Shown here one piece after another: positions 1-12,270 of a stretch of DNA of 64,000 nucleotides. Origin of the DNA: Cycas panzhihuaensis (Eukaryota; Cycadophyta). The stretch covers positions 124,001 through 188,000 of the forward strand of contig CM041465.1 of NCBI GenBank assembly GCA_023213395.1, in the 5' to 3' direction. How positions within the stretch are numbered: position 1 is the first letter of the stretch; each line of letters starts with the position of its first letter. Made by a program: the position numbers and the translations under genes. A model generated the notes under the pieces. That model did no database searches and had not been told where the DNA came from. It saw nothing but the letters and a program-made list of their open reading frames with translations.

Positions 1-665
1 GACACACCAGAGCTTCGCCAATCGGCTTTTCAACCAAGCGCCGATGACCAATCGTGTGAATCAAATCCGCCTCCTCTCGCATTAAGTTGAATTACTATTG
101 CGACGCAACTCATCAAGAGGGTAAACTAACCTGCCTCACGACGCCTAAACCCACCACGCTCCCTATTGGTGGGTGAACAATCCAACACTTGGTGAATTTC
201 GCTCACAATGATAGGAAGAGCCGACATCAAGGATCAAAAGCAACGCCGCTATGAACGCTATCGCCACAAGCCGCTTATCCCCGTGGTAACTTTTCTCGAC
301 ACCTCTAGCCTCAAATTCTAAAAATCTAAAGGATCGATAGGCCACGCTTTCACTCGCTTGTATTCGCACTAAAAATCAAAATCAAATGAGCTTTTACCCT
401 TTGTTCCACACGAGATTTCTCGTTGAGCTCATCTTAGGACACCTGCGTTATCTTTTAACAGATGTGCCGCCCCAGCCAAACTCCCCACTTGACAATGTCT
501 TCCGCCTGGATCAACACGACCGCACACACCTTAAGGCCAAAAACAGGGGCAATGCCCCGCCTCTGCCTCACGGAATAAGTAAAATAACGTTAAAAGTAGT
601 GGTATTTCACTTGCGCCCAAAACAACTCCCACTTATTCTACACCTCTCAAGTCATTTCACAAAGT

Positions 666-705
<40 letters not shown>

Positions 706-763
706 GATTCTGCCAAGCCCGTTCCCTTGGCTGTGGTTTCACTAGATAGTAGATAGGGATAGT

Positions 764-847
<84 letters not shown>

Positions 848-880
848 TCGTTTACCCGCGCTTGGTTGAATTTCTTCACT

Positions 881-914
<34 letters not shown>

Positions 915-2641
915 CGTCAGCATCCGCTGGGACTATCGCAATGCTTTGTTTTAATTAAACAGTTGGATTCCCCTTGTCTGCATTTCCGAGCCTACTGCTC
1001 GCCGCCTAGGGAAAGCCCTCAGAAGGGACGCTCGCGCCCGTCACCCGATCGACACGCACCGCCCGCCTCGCCACGATAGCAGCCAAGGCACCACCGACAC
1101 ATGAGCTCGAGGCACGCACCCCTAGGCCCACCCTCAAAGCCAATCCTTTTCCGGTTACAACCATTTTGCCGACTTCCCTTACCTACATTGTTCTATTGAC
1201 TGCAGGTCGCCACCTTGGAGACCGATGTAGTTATGAGTACGACCGGCGCAAACCAGACTCGGTCCTCCAGATTTTCAAGGGTCACCGAGGTGCACCGACA
1301 TCGCAGACGGCGATGCTCTTCCAATTACCGGACCCTATCTCCTGATGAACCGATTTCGTGGTAGGCAGGTGTTAAAAAGAAAAGATAACTCTTCCTGTGG
1401 ACCCCGCCGACTTCTCCGACTTCCTAACGCCGCCATCCGCCGCCACGCCCTTATTCGAGAATATTAACCCGATTCCCTTTCGATGTACACGCAGTGCACC
1501 CTTCACTGTGGCTTCCCCATCTCTCGTGATCGACTAACCCATGTCCAAGTGCCGCTCACATGCAACCTTTCCCACTTCGCCTTCAAAGTTCTCATTTGAA
1601 TATTTGCTACTACCACCAAGATCTCAGACCGGGCCGCCCGCCTGCATTGCGCCCAAGGTTTCTCAACGACCCCGCTGCCCTCCTACTCACCGAGGCCAAG
1701 AACTTGCCCCGACGACCGAAAGATAGGTCCCGTCAGCCATCCATTTTCGGGCTAGTTGATTCGGCAGTGAGTTGTTACACACCCTTAGCGAATTTTGACT
1801 TCCATGACCACCGCCCCGTGCCTTAATCAACCAACACCCTTTGTGGGATCCGGGTTAGCACGCATTCCCAAGACCGAACTCAACTTTGCTCATCCCGCAT
1901 CGCCGCCTCGCTTACCAAAATGGCCCACTTAGAGCTCCCCGATTTACAGGTCATCAGCAGAGCAGCCACACCGTCTTACCTATTTAAAGTTTGAGAATAG
2001 GTCGAGGGCATTACGCCCCCGATGCCTCTAATCATTTGCTTTAACCGATAAAACTCGCGCCCGAGCTCCAGCTATCCTAAGGGAAACTTCAGAGGAAACT
2101 AGCTACTAGATTTGCTCGATTAGTCTTCGCCTCACACCCAAGTCGATTTAACGATTTGCACGCCAAGATCGCAACGGCCTCCACCAAAGTTTCCTCCGCT
2201 TCACCCCGCCTGCATAGTTCACCATCTTTGGGTCCCAACAGTATGCTCGCACTCGAACCCTTCATGTAAGATCGGCCTGGCCACGGCACGCCCGAGGGGC
2301 ATCTCGCCACGCCTTCCTTGCGCCTTAATCTAAGCTCAACCCGCGGCTCGCATACATGTTAGACTCCTTGGTCCGTGTTTCAAGACTGCCAGATGGAAAG
2401 CTCGCATCAACGCCACAAGCGCCAGCAGTGCCCGGGCCACACCGAGGTGCCGCTTCTCAAATGGACCGTCGCAACGATGAAACTCCCCGCAGTCTCTCGC
2501 GTGCGTTTTTGTCACCACGACAGCCAGTGATTGTCCACACCCCGAGCCGAGCGGTAGATTGGGGGTCACCGTTCTGCATCCGACCGGAGCGCATCACTAA
2601 CCTCCATCCACTTCCCTCCCGGTAATTTCAAGCACTCTTTA

Positions 2642-2676
<35 letters not shown>

Positions 2677-3010
2677 TAGTACTTGTTCGCTATCGGTCCC
2701 TCGCCCATATTTAGCCTTGGACAGAATTTACCACCCGATTAGGGCTGCATTCTCAAACAACCCGACTCGCAGACAACGCCTCGTGATGCAACAGGGTCCG
2801 AACCCGACGGCTCACTCACTGCGCCTTCCAGGACTTGGGCCCGGCCCATTATCAAGACGCTTATAGGCTACAATTCGATGGCAACCGCCGCCCGATTTTC
2901 ATGCCGGACTCTTCCTGCTCGTCATTGCTACATTAGGGAATCCTTGTAAGTTTTTTTTCCTCCGCATAGTGATATGCTTAAACTCACGGGTGCTCTCTCG
3001 ACCGGGGTCA
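1..3010 (-). rRNA. 25S rRNA, copy 1, 3'-truncated by window edge and degenerate
   Basis: Large-subunit rRNA read on the minus strand. Long stretches match the reverse complement of plant 25S, for example the segment ending in GACAGGTTAG near 150 and the 5' end GATATGCTTAAACTC near 2971-2985, just before ITS2. Comparison with copy 2 shows that position 1 corresponds to 45063, so about 290 bases of the 3' end lie outside the window. Many small deletions and substitutions separate it from a working 25S, including changes around the sarcin-ricin loop (57-87). Either a decayed copy or a poor consensus. Open frames seen in this region are shadows of the rRNA. Confidence 0.95.
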
Positions 3011-3249
3011 CGTGACATGGACGAGAGGAACTCCTATCAAGCCTAGGCCTCCCGAGTGACCAAGACGAGGGGCCTTCCTCGCATGCCGCACTTACTTGCC
3101 TCATATCGACGGCCAAGCCGACCGAACCACCGCTCGCCGTTGCCCGACAACGGGGGCCCAATCCGGTTAAGCCGCCGGTGTCACAAGGGACACGGATAGC
3201 CGCCCTCCACCGCCCGCACGTAGGCAATGGGGCGCTTCGATCAGGTGCG
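3011..3249 (-). other. ITS2, copy 1
   Basis: Spacer between the 25S 5' end and the 5.8S 3' end, about 240 bp, a normal length for seed plants. GC-rich. Boundaries are set by the flanking rRNA matches and are good to about 10 bp. No gene is seen in it. Confidence 0.85.
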
Positions 3250-3401
3250 ACACCAGTGCAGACGTGCTCGCTCAAGCCTCGGGCGCAACTTGCATTCAAA
3301 GACTGGATGACTCACAGGATTCTGCAATTCACACTAAGTATCGCATTTCGCTACGTTCTTCATCGTGGCGAGGGCTGAGATATCCGTTGCTGAGAGTTAT
3401 G
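3250..3401 (-). rRNA. 5.8S rRNA, copy 1
   Basis: The minus strand carries the plant 5.8S core: GCAACGGATATCTC near 3378-3391 (one base altered next to it), GAACGTAGCGAAATGCGATA near 3343-3362, and GAATTGCAGAATCC near 3318-3331, a motif typical of land plants. It ends toward ITS2 in GCAAGTTGCGCCCGAGGC. Length about 152, against a usual 160-164, with small losses. It lies in the normal 18S-ITS1-5.8S-ITS2-25S order. Confidence 0.93.
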
Positions 3402-4038
3402 CATTTCTACAAATACGCTGCATGGGCCCCCGCAGAACATTGGATCGAGGGTCCGCAAAGAACTCGAGTCCTTAATGCGCCGCACGTGCTTTTTGGTTTG
3501 TTGGCCCACCGCCCAACGACGCCCGCCGCAACGAGACAACCCCGCCTCCCCGAGGGACGCGCCCGCACATCGACTCGCAGTCATGGCGGGGAGAGTCGGC
3601 GAAACCGCTGGTGGACAAGACAACATGAGAGAAGGGCCCGCTACCCAACATGATCGGTCAGCCCACTCAAGACGCTCAGCCTCCCAACATGCCCCCCGGA
3701 TCGGGGCCCTCGCAAGCGACTTGAGGGGGTCCGACCTCTCGACGAACCTGGGGATAGATGCTACAAATGCAGCCCACCATCCCGCCCGCAGCCTCCTGCT
3801 ACGATCTATATATCCTCGAGCGCCGGAAGCGAGACGAGTGACGGCAGAGTCCGATGTCCCAACATCCCTCTTCGCGAGAGAACTAAGACGGCCATTCCAA
3901 ATCCCCGCACCGGATCGCACGCAATGGAGTAGAGCCGCCTAGAGAAACGATGAGGAGCATGATGCCTTCAAGGGGCCTGAATCCATCACGCCCCCACCTA
4001 AAAGTTCGCCATTGTCTATGGTGTCCGGAGACCGGGTT
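3402..4038 (-). other. ITS1, copy 1 (long, about 637 bp)
   Basis: Spacer between the 5.8S 5' end and the 18S 3' end. Its length is about two to three times that of a typical angiosperm ITS1 and lies in the range reported for gymnosperms. Open frames on both strands (for example 3360-3920 minus and 3475-3942 plus) lie in this GC-rich spacer and have no recognisable domain, so they are not called as genes. Confidence 0.85.
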
Positions 4039-5623
4039 AATGATCCTTCCGCAGTTCACCTACTAAACCTTGTTATGACTTCTCCTTCCTCTAAATAATA
4101 AGGTTCAATGAACTTCTCGCGACGCTTCAAAGAAAGAAACCGCCGCCGCCGCGATCCGAACACTTCACCGGATCATTCAACCTGCTTGGAGCGACCAAGG
4201 TGTACAAAGGGCGTGGACGTAGTCAACGCTGTTGATGACTCGCGCTACTAGAATTCTCTGAAGGCCCCGAACTACCATAGTCCTCTAAGAAGCTAGCCCA
4301 GGAAACCCTTCCGTAGCTAGTTAGCAGTGTTGAGGTCTCATTCGCTAATGTAATTAACTGCATAAATCGCCCACCAACTAAGAACGCCATGTACCACCAC
4401 CCATAGAACCAAGAAAGAGCTCTCAATCACAATCCTTACTATGTCCGACCGTAAGTTTCCTGTTGAGTCAATTGTCGCAGCTCCACTCGTGGTGCCCTTC
4501 CATCAATTCCTTTAAGTTTCAAATTACACCATACTCCCCGAACCCAAAAACTTTGATTTCATAAGGTGCCATGAGTCCTTAGAGCAACATCCACCGATCC
4601 CTACCAAGATCGCTTATGGTTGAGACTAGACTAGATCTCGATCATCTTCGAGCCCCCAACTTTCGCTCTCGATTAATGAAAACATCCTCGCAAATGCTTT
4701 CGCAGCGGTTCGCCTTTCATAAATCCAAGAATTTCACCTCTCGACAATGAAATAGGAATGCCCCGACCGTCCCTATTAATCATTACTCCCCTCCCCAAGG
4801 CCAACGTAATAGGACCAGAATCCTATCGTGTTATTCCATGCTAATGTATTCAGAGCGTAGGCTTGCCTTGAGCACTCTAATTTTTTCAAAGTAACAACGC
4901 CAGAGCTGCAACCCAGGCAACTAAGTCCAGGAATGCGCCGCCGACAAAAAGGATGAAACGATCGATGCACACCAAAAGGCGTATCGGCCGCCCCAAGATC
5001 CAACTACGACCTTTTTAATCGCAACAACTTAAATATACGCTTATTGAGCCGGAATTACTGCTACCGCACTGCATACTTGCCCTCCAATGGATCCTCGTTA
5101 AGGGATTTAAATTGTACGCATTCCAATTACCGACTGATGAGCCCAAGATTGTTATTTATTGTCACTACCTCCCCGTGTCAAGATTGGGTAATTTGCTACC
5201 GCCGCCTTCCTCGATGTGGTAGCCGCTCGTGATCCCTCTCGAATCAAACCCTAATTCTCCGTCACCCGTCAGCACCATGGTAGGCCTCATCCTACCATCG
5301 AAAGTTGATAGGCGTAAATTTGAATGAAGCGTCATCAAGACTAGGGCCATGCGGTCCGTCGCGTTATCATGAATCACCGACACACCGCACGAGAGCCCGT
5401 GATCGCCTTTTATCTAATAAATGTGTCCCTTCCAAAAGTCGATTTGGTACACGATTAGCTCTAGAATTACTATGGTTATCCGAGTAATGTGAATACCATC
5501 AAATAAACTATAACTGATTTAATGAGCCATTCGCAGTTTCACAGTCTGACATAGTTCATACCAACACATGCATGGCTTAATCTTTGAGACAAGCATATGA
5601 CTACTAGCAGGATCAACTAGTTA
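4039..5623 (-). rRNA. 18S rRNA, copy 1, degenerate with internal deletion
   Basis: Small-subunit rRNA on the minus strand. The 3' end (GAACCTTATTATTTAGAGG and GGAAGGATCATTA) is at 4039-4115. The 5' end is at 5623, where the canonical TACCTGGTTGATCC is changed to TAACTAGTTGATCC. Length about 1585, against about 1800 expected. Compared with copy 2, about 150 bases are missing at a junction near 4255-4268. The universal 530 loop (5051-5081) and the decoding-site strand (4190-4205) are altered. As written it could not fold into a working small subunit. Confidence 0.95.
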
Positions 5624-6619
5624 GCATCCATGAATGCCATGCATCCGTTTGAGCAGGCCTATTCAAACGGACGACTGCAGAATAATGACAGCACAAAGGG
5701 TCAATCCGTGTCGGACCTCCTCACTGTTGTCTCGCCCAGAACAAGCGATGCACAACAGCCAAGCGAAACCGTATTTGTAACCCAGTGAAGAAAAAACCCA
5801 TCAAAAATCCACCAACGACAAATTCAGAAGGAAAAAGAAAAAAGAAAAACGCAATAAAGAGAAGAACAGATAGGACCGAATGCCTCGCACCGACGCCAGA
5901 AACAAACAGGGCACGGAAAAACAAATGTGACCAGTAGCAGAGAGCACAAGTAAAGAAAAACGCGACAAAAATTGTGGCAGCAGGCGTAACAAACCCAAAG
6001 TGCGCTTCTTAAAACGAGTGGGGGGAGGGGGTGGAGACTACATAGCAAATGCATCTATAGGAAGGACCAGGGTCTGGACAAAGAAATGCGGGATCGATGA
6101 GAAAGAACCACCATGAAGGGGCCCGCCTTGGGCACTCGACCACAAGAGATATCGCGGCCTGCATCAACATTTGAAACACGACCGGAACAAGCACAATTTG
6201 AGATCAAGAAAGGGCAAAGGGAAGGAATATAAGAATGAAACAAAACAATGGGGGACCACATACAAGTACTCACACTGAAACCACAACGACATCACCATGC
6301 CCCCACCCCCAAAAAAAGTGAAGCTCCTGCGCAAAACACCCTCCATGCACACAACACACACAAGGGAGTGACCACGAGGGGAAAAACCGAATGCACCACC
6401 ATGCAAACCGGAGAGATCAATCCCTACGAAACGGGTATAAAACTAGCAGCAATGACTAAAGCCACACCCACAAGGCCACGGGGGAGGGAACCCACACATG
6501 GGGGACTTCGACCGTGCAACCCAATAGGGATCAGACAGGCAAGAGAAGAGGGGAGCAAGACAGATGCCAACTTTCGGTGCACGGCCACGAGATGCCAAAC
6601 AACTGGAAAATTTAGGAGA
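5624..6619 (-). other. 5' external transcribed spacer, copy 1 (probable)
   Basis: Non-repetitive stretch directly upstream of the 18S 5' end, about 1 kb, alignable to 50896-51929 upstream of 18S copy 2. A purine-rich A/G segment lies at 5821-5860. Plant 5' ETS is usually about 1-2 kb, so this plus part of the first A repeat is a plausible ETS. The open frame at 6248-6634 (plus) has a counterpart in copy 2, but it is most simply explained by low indel density here. No gene recognised. Confidence 0.65.
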
Positions 6620-7905
6620 GAAGCGAGCGTATAGACAATAGAGGGAAATGATCAGAGCGGGCGTACGCCGCTCTTCGCTCACGGACACCGGGAGGAGTAT
6701 CCCAGACGAGGCCCTTTACCCTACACACGGCTACCGCTCCAATCAAGCGACCAACAAGTCCGGACGGCACGCCCCATGCACGCGAAGTTTCTATAAATGA
6801 TGCTTGGGTGAACGCTTTACGAAACACCCTTCGTACGTATCCGTGTCTATGCCAACTGCCCAAACCGGCCGGTCTCGATCGCATAGCAAAAATAAGCGTT
6901 AGGCTCCGCACCACTAGGAAATCTTACGAGGAGCAAGCATACAGAGAGGAGAGAGGGAACGATCGGAGCGGGGCAGACGCCGTCTTTCAGTTCACGGACA
7001 CCCTGGGAGGAGTATCCCGTACGAGGCCCTTTACCCTACATAGCGCGGCGCTGCTCCAACTGCGCGACCAACAAGTCCAGACGGGCACGTCCTGTGCACG
7101 TGAGTTCCTCTATAAACGACGCTTGGGCGAACGCTTTACGAAACACCCTTCGCACGTATCCGTGTCTGTGCCAACTGCCCAAACCGGCCGGTCTCGATCG
7201 CATAGCAAAAATAAGCGTTAGGCTCCGCACCACTGGGAAATCTACGAGGACCAAGCATACATAGGAGAGAGGGAACGATCAGAGCGAGGCAGACGCCGTC
7301 TTCGCTCACTGACACCCCGGGAGGAGTATCCCGTGATGAGGCCCTTTACCCTACATGTACCGGTGCCACTCCAACCGCGACCAACATCAAGTTCGGACGG
7401 CACGCCCCGCACGCGAAGTTCCTCTATAAACAACGCTGGGCGAACGCTTATTTAAACACCCTTCGCACGTATCCGTGTCCGTGCTAACCGCCCAAACCCA
7501 CGGCCTCGATCGCATAGCAAAAATAAGCGTTAGGCTCCGCACCACTGGGAAATCTACGAGGAGCAAGTATACAGAGAGGAGAGAGGGTACGATCGGAGCG
7601 GGGCAGACGCCGTCTTTTCGCCTCACGACACCGAGGAGTATCCCGTGACGAGGCCCTTTACCCTACACACCGGCCACACCAATCAAGGCGACCAACATCA
7701 AGTCCGGACGGGCACGTCCCGTGCACGCGAGTTCCTCTATAAACGACACTTGGGCGAACGCTTTACTAAACACCCTTCGCACGTATCTGTGTCCGTACCA
7801 ACTGCCCGAACTGGCCGATCTCGATCGCATATAGCAGAAATAAGCGTAAGGCTCCACACCACTGGGAAATCTACAAGGAGCAAGCATACATAGACGAGAG
7901 AGGCA
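6620..7905 (-). repeat. IGS A-repeat array, copy 1 (four units of about 315 bp)
   Basis: Four tandem units marked by GAGGCCCTTTACCC at about 6708, 7023, 7338 and 7650, a spacing of 315, 315 and 312. Each unit contains a block that reads on the minus strand as TTTATAGAGGAAC or close to it (near 6788, 7108, 7422 and 7735). The array sits next to the ETS, where plant IGSs often carry reiterated promoter-region sequence. The same array, also four units, occurs upstream of 18S copy 2, where TE3 splits it. Confidence 0.88.
6786..6798 (-). promoter_or_regulatory. Candidate RNA polymerase I initiation element in the ETS-proximal A repeat
   Basis: On the minus strand an element reads TTTATAGAAAC here, and TTTATAGAGGAAC in the other A units. 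It resembles the plant Pol I start consensus (TATA-R-TA-N followed by G's) only loosely. Its position about 1.17 kb upstream of the 18S would give a normal ETS length. Inferred from position and weak similarity only. Confidence 0.25.
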
Positions 7906-8740
7906 ACAAACCACCAACAATCGAGCACCATACTGAGACCATAAAGAGAACAAGCCATCGGGGTGGGGGACATGCATCAACATACAACTTGAACGGACTC
8001 GAATAAGGCATTATACCTACTAAAACCATTCCATCAGTCGATAATCGTGACATGAAGAGCAATAAGAGAGGCACAACAATTATGACAGGGATGAGATTTG
8101 AATCTGCAATAACCGCATTGTGAGCAAGCGAACGTGGAAAAGAGGATACACAGAGAGGGACCAATTCGTGACTTCAGCGAAATCGAAAGATGATAATCTT
8201 TACACTGACAAAGGTCACAAAGACTCCTACAAAACACAAAAGTGTCGTGACAAAAGATGCTGTGGAAAATCCATCCTTAAGGGGCTCTTACGCAAAACAG
8301 AGGCGAAAGGGGAAGCGAACAAAGTACTCAAATCAAACAAAGAGAGCATCGAGAGCTTGAGGAGGTAGAACAACTGCAGAAATAGAGAAACCCATCCGAT
8401 AAACATGTGCACAAAAATTGCTTTATTGTCCAACCTCAAGCGCCAACAAAAAATCCTGAGGTGGAGTAAATCAACCGCCACAAGCGTAGATCAAGAAGAT
8501 ACATTTATGTCAACCCCACCATTATCTGAATTTCAGGCAACCTCCCCGACTGTTGTCAGGCAACGGACCGGAGCTCGCAACTCGGAGGGACATGCTTCGC
8601 CGCATTCAACACCCGAGTATATGGACAGAAACGCACATTCAAACACAGATCTAGGCAACCGAGACAATGGTAAGACTTGCAACAGAACAAAGGGGAGGAC
8701 ACGCTACCCACTGATTTGCTCGACTGCAACGCCCAACGCA
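7906..8740. other. IGS single-copy block, copy 1
   Basis: Non-repeated spacer between the A and B arrays, about 0.83 kb. It recurs at 63121-63930 in the other unit. The stretch from about 8026 to 8384 aligns to the other copy with no indels and about seven substitutions, unlike its surroundings. A basic open frame lies within it (8120-8368 plus), but I do not recognise a protein and treat the block as spacer. Confidence 0.7.
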
Positions 8741-11700
8741 CCTCATGCGCTACGACATGGACCGAAAACTCGTAGCACGTCGACCGACCTAACAGAAGCC
8801 CGAGGCCAATGCTCAGAAGGACCCGACATGAAGCATAAAGAAACGACCACATTTCGCACGTAATTGAACCCAAAGAAACACGAAATAAGGGTCTGCCTGC
8901 CGTACAGGGCCCACGCTCCCACTGCCCGCCAACTGATAAGTCACCGCGTGCCATGAATCGGGTCAACAATAATACGGGACGAGTCTCTTAGTTAAAGGTG
9001 CCACCCCATCGACCGAAAGAAAACGCACAACACGTCGGCCGACCTAGCAAAGGCCCAAGGCCAGTGCTGAGAGGATCCCACTATGAAATACAAAGGAACG
9101 GCCATGTTTTGCACGTAATTGAGCTAGAGGATCGCGTAACAAGGGTCCGGCCCACCGAAAGCGTGGCCTACGATCCTCTCCTAGCACAAGGAAAATTCGC
9201 CACCTGCCACGAGCCACGCTTTCGCATTAACCGGGCCGAGGACTTCGTGAAAGGGTCTGCCCGCCGCACTGTGCCAATGCTCACAAGGACCTGACATGAA
9301 GCACAAAGGAACGACCACGTTTTGCACGTAATTCCGCCAGAGGAATCACGTATAAGCGTCTCTTCCGTAAGGCCAACGCCCCGCCGGCTAATTGATAAAT
9401 CACCGCCTGCCATGAGTCGGGTCATAATACAGGACGCATCTTTTGATCGAAGGTGCCACCTCATGCACTACAGCATGGACCGAAAATGCGCAACACGTCG
9501 ACCGACCTAACAAAGGCCCAAGGCCAATGCTCGGAGGGACCCGACATGAAGTGCGAAGGAACGGCCATGTTTCGCACGCAATCGAGCCAGAGGACTCACG
9601 GAATAAGGGTCCGTCCAGCGAAGGGTACGATTCCCCCCTGCCAACACACGGAAAAATCACAGCCTGCCAGGAGCCGTTTCGCGTATAATTAGGTCAGAGG
9701 ACTTCCCGAAAAGCGTCTGCCTGCCATCCCCAGGCCAATGCTCGGAAGGACCAAACATGAAGCACAAAGGAACGGACGCATCTTTTGATCGATGGTGCCA
9801 CCTCATGCTCTACAGCATGGACCGAAAATGCGCAACACGTTGACCAACCTAACAAGGGCCCAAGGCCAATGCTCAGAGGGACCCGACATGGAGTGCAAAG
9901 GAACGGCCATGTTTCGCACGTAATCGAGCTAGACGACTCGCGGAATAAGGGTCCATCCACCGAGGGTCTGCATGCCATCCCCCGGCCAATGATCAGAAGG
10001 AGCGAACATGAAGCACAAGGGAACGAACACGATTCACGCGTTCATTGCACCAAAGCAACCACGGAATAAGGGTCTATCTGCCGTGCAGGGCCAACGCTCC
10101 CCGCCAAGCAAAGATAAATCACCGCCATGAGTTGGGCCAAAAATAATACGGACGCTCTTTTATCAAGGTGCCACCATGCGCCGCTTATAGCATGGACCGA
10201 ACACACGCAACTCGTCGACCGACCTAACAAAGGCCCAAGGCCAATGTTCAGAGGGACCCACATTAGGCGCAGAGGAACGGCCATGTTTAGGACGTAATTG
10301 AGCCAGAGGACTCACGGAATAAGCGTCCGTCCAATGAGCCAGGCCTAGGGTTCCCCCTGCCAGCACAAAGAAAAATCACCGCCTTCCAAGAGCCGTTTTG
10401 CACATAACTGGGTCAACGAACTTCGCGTAAAGGGCCTGCCTACCGCCCCAGGCCAATGCTTAGAAGAACCGAACATGAAGCACAAGGGAACGGCCACGAT
10501 TCGCGCGTTTGTTGAGCCAAATCAATCACAAAATAAGGGTCCGTTTGTCATGCAGGGACAACGTCCCCCCTACCGGGCAATCGATAAATCACCGCCTGCC
10601 ATGACTTGGGCCAATAATAATACGGACGCGTCTTTTTATCGAAGGTGCCACCTCATGCGCTACAGCATGGACCGAACAGGCACAACTCATCGACCGACCT
10701 AACAAAGGCCCAAGGCCAATGCTTGAAGGGACCCGACTGAAGTGCAAAGGAATGCGGCCATGTTTCGCACATAATTGAACCAGAGGACTCACGGAATAGG
10801 GGTCCGTCCACCGAGCGGGGCCTAGGGTTCCCCCTACCAGCACAAAGAAAAATCACTGCCTTCTAGGAGTCGTTTTGCACATAATCGCCTGTGGAACTTC
10901 GTAAAGTCCGCCGCCGCCCCTGTGCCAATGCTCAAGAAGAACCGAACATGAAGCACAAGGGAACGCCACGATTCGTGTTTATTAAACCAAAGCAATCACA
11001 AAATAAGGGTCTGCTCGCTGCAGGACAACGCCCACCCTACCGCCAATCGATAAATCGCCGCGTGCCATGAGTTGGGCCAATAATAGGGGACGCGCTTTTT
11101 ATCGAAGGTGCCACCTCATACGCCACAAAGATGGACCGAATGCGCGCAACTCGCCGACCGACCTAACAAAGGCCCAAGGCCAATGCACGGAGGGATCCGA
11201 CTGAAGCGCACAGGACCGCGGGCATGTTTCGCACGTAATTGAGCCAGAGGATTCATGTAATAAGGGTCCGCCCACCGAGTGGGGCCTAGGTTCCCCTCGC
11301 CAAAGACAAAGAAAAATCACCGCCTTCCAGGAGCCGTTTTGCGCATAACTGGCTCAGCGAACTTCGCGTAAAGGGCCTGCCTGCCGCCCCCAGGCCAATG
11401 CTCAGAAGAACCGAACATGAAGCACAAGGGATCGGCCACGATTCGTGCATTTATTGAACCAAAGCAATCACAAAATAAGGGTCCGTCCACCGTGCAGGGA
11501 CAACGTCCCCCCTACCGGCCAATCGATAAATCACCGCCTGCCATGAGTCGGGCCAATAATAATATGGGATGCGTCTTTTTATCGGAGGTGCCACCTCATG
11601 TGCTACAGCATGGACCGAACACGCGCAACTCGTCGACCAACCTAACAAAGGCCCAAGGCCAATGCTGAGGGACCCGATCAAGCGCAGCGAACGCGGCCAT

Positions 11701-12270
11701 GTTTCGCACGTAATTGAGCCAGAGGACTCACGGAATAAGTGTCCGTCTACCGAGTGGGTCTTAAGGTTCCCCCTGCCAGCACAAAGAAAAATCACCGCCT
11801 TTCAGAGCCGCTTTACGATAATCGCTCAACGAACTCACAGAAAGGGTCTCGCCGTCCCCAGGCTGATGCTCAGAAGAACCGAATATGAAGCACAAGGAAA
11901 CAGCCACAATTTGCGCATTTATTGAACCAAAGCAATCACAAAATAAGGGTCTGTCTGCCATGCAGGGACAACGTCCCCCCTACTGGCCAATCGATAAATC
12001 ACCGCCTGCCATGAGTCAGGCCAATAATAATACGGGACGCGTCTTTTTATCGAAGGTGCCACCTCATGCACTACAACATGGACCGAACACGCACAACTCG
12101 CCGACCGACCTAACAAAGGCCCAAGGCCAATGCTCAGAGGGACCCGACTGAAGTGCAAAGGAATGCGGCCATGTTTTGCACGTAATTGAGCCAGAGGACT
12201 CACGGAATAAGGGTCCGTCCACTGAGCGGGGCCTAGGGTTCCCCCTGCTAGCACAAGAAAAAAACACCGC
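8741..12270. repeat. IGS B-repeat array (nine units, dimeric, about 470 bp)
   Basis: Tandem units marked by CGACCGACCTAAC or close variants near 8781, 9036, 9499, 9840, 10216, 10691, 11155, 11633 and 12101. Full units are 463-478 bp and three are short (255, 341 and 376). Each full unit holds two diverged halves. One has GAACATGAAGCACAAGG and an AAGCAATCACAAAATAAGGG stretch. The other has GACTGAAGTGCAAAGG and GGACTCACGGAATAAGGG. The next unit's array begins at about 63931. Open frames here are repeat shadows. Confidence 0.88.

Noticed and set aside
3360-3942. Opposed frames of 155-186 residues in ITS1
   Set aside because: GC-rich transcribed spacer; not kept in copy 2.
8120-8368. Basic 82-residue frame as a gene
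   Set aside because: Shared with copy 2, but the C-terminus differs and the whole block, not only the frame, is free of gaps. Kept as a finding, not as a CDS.
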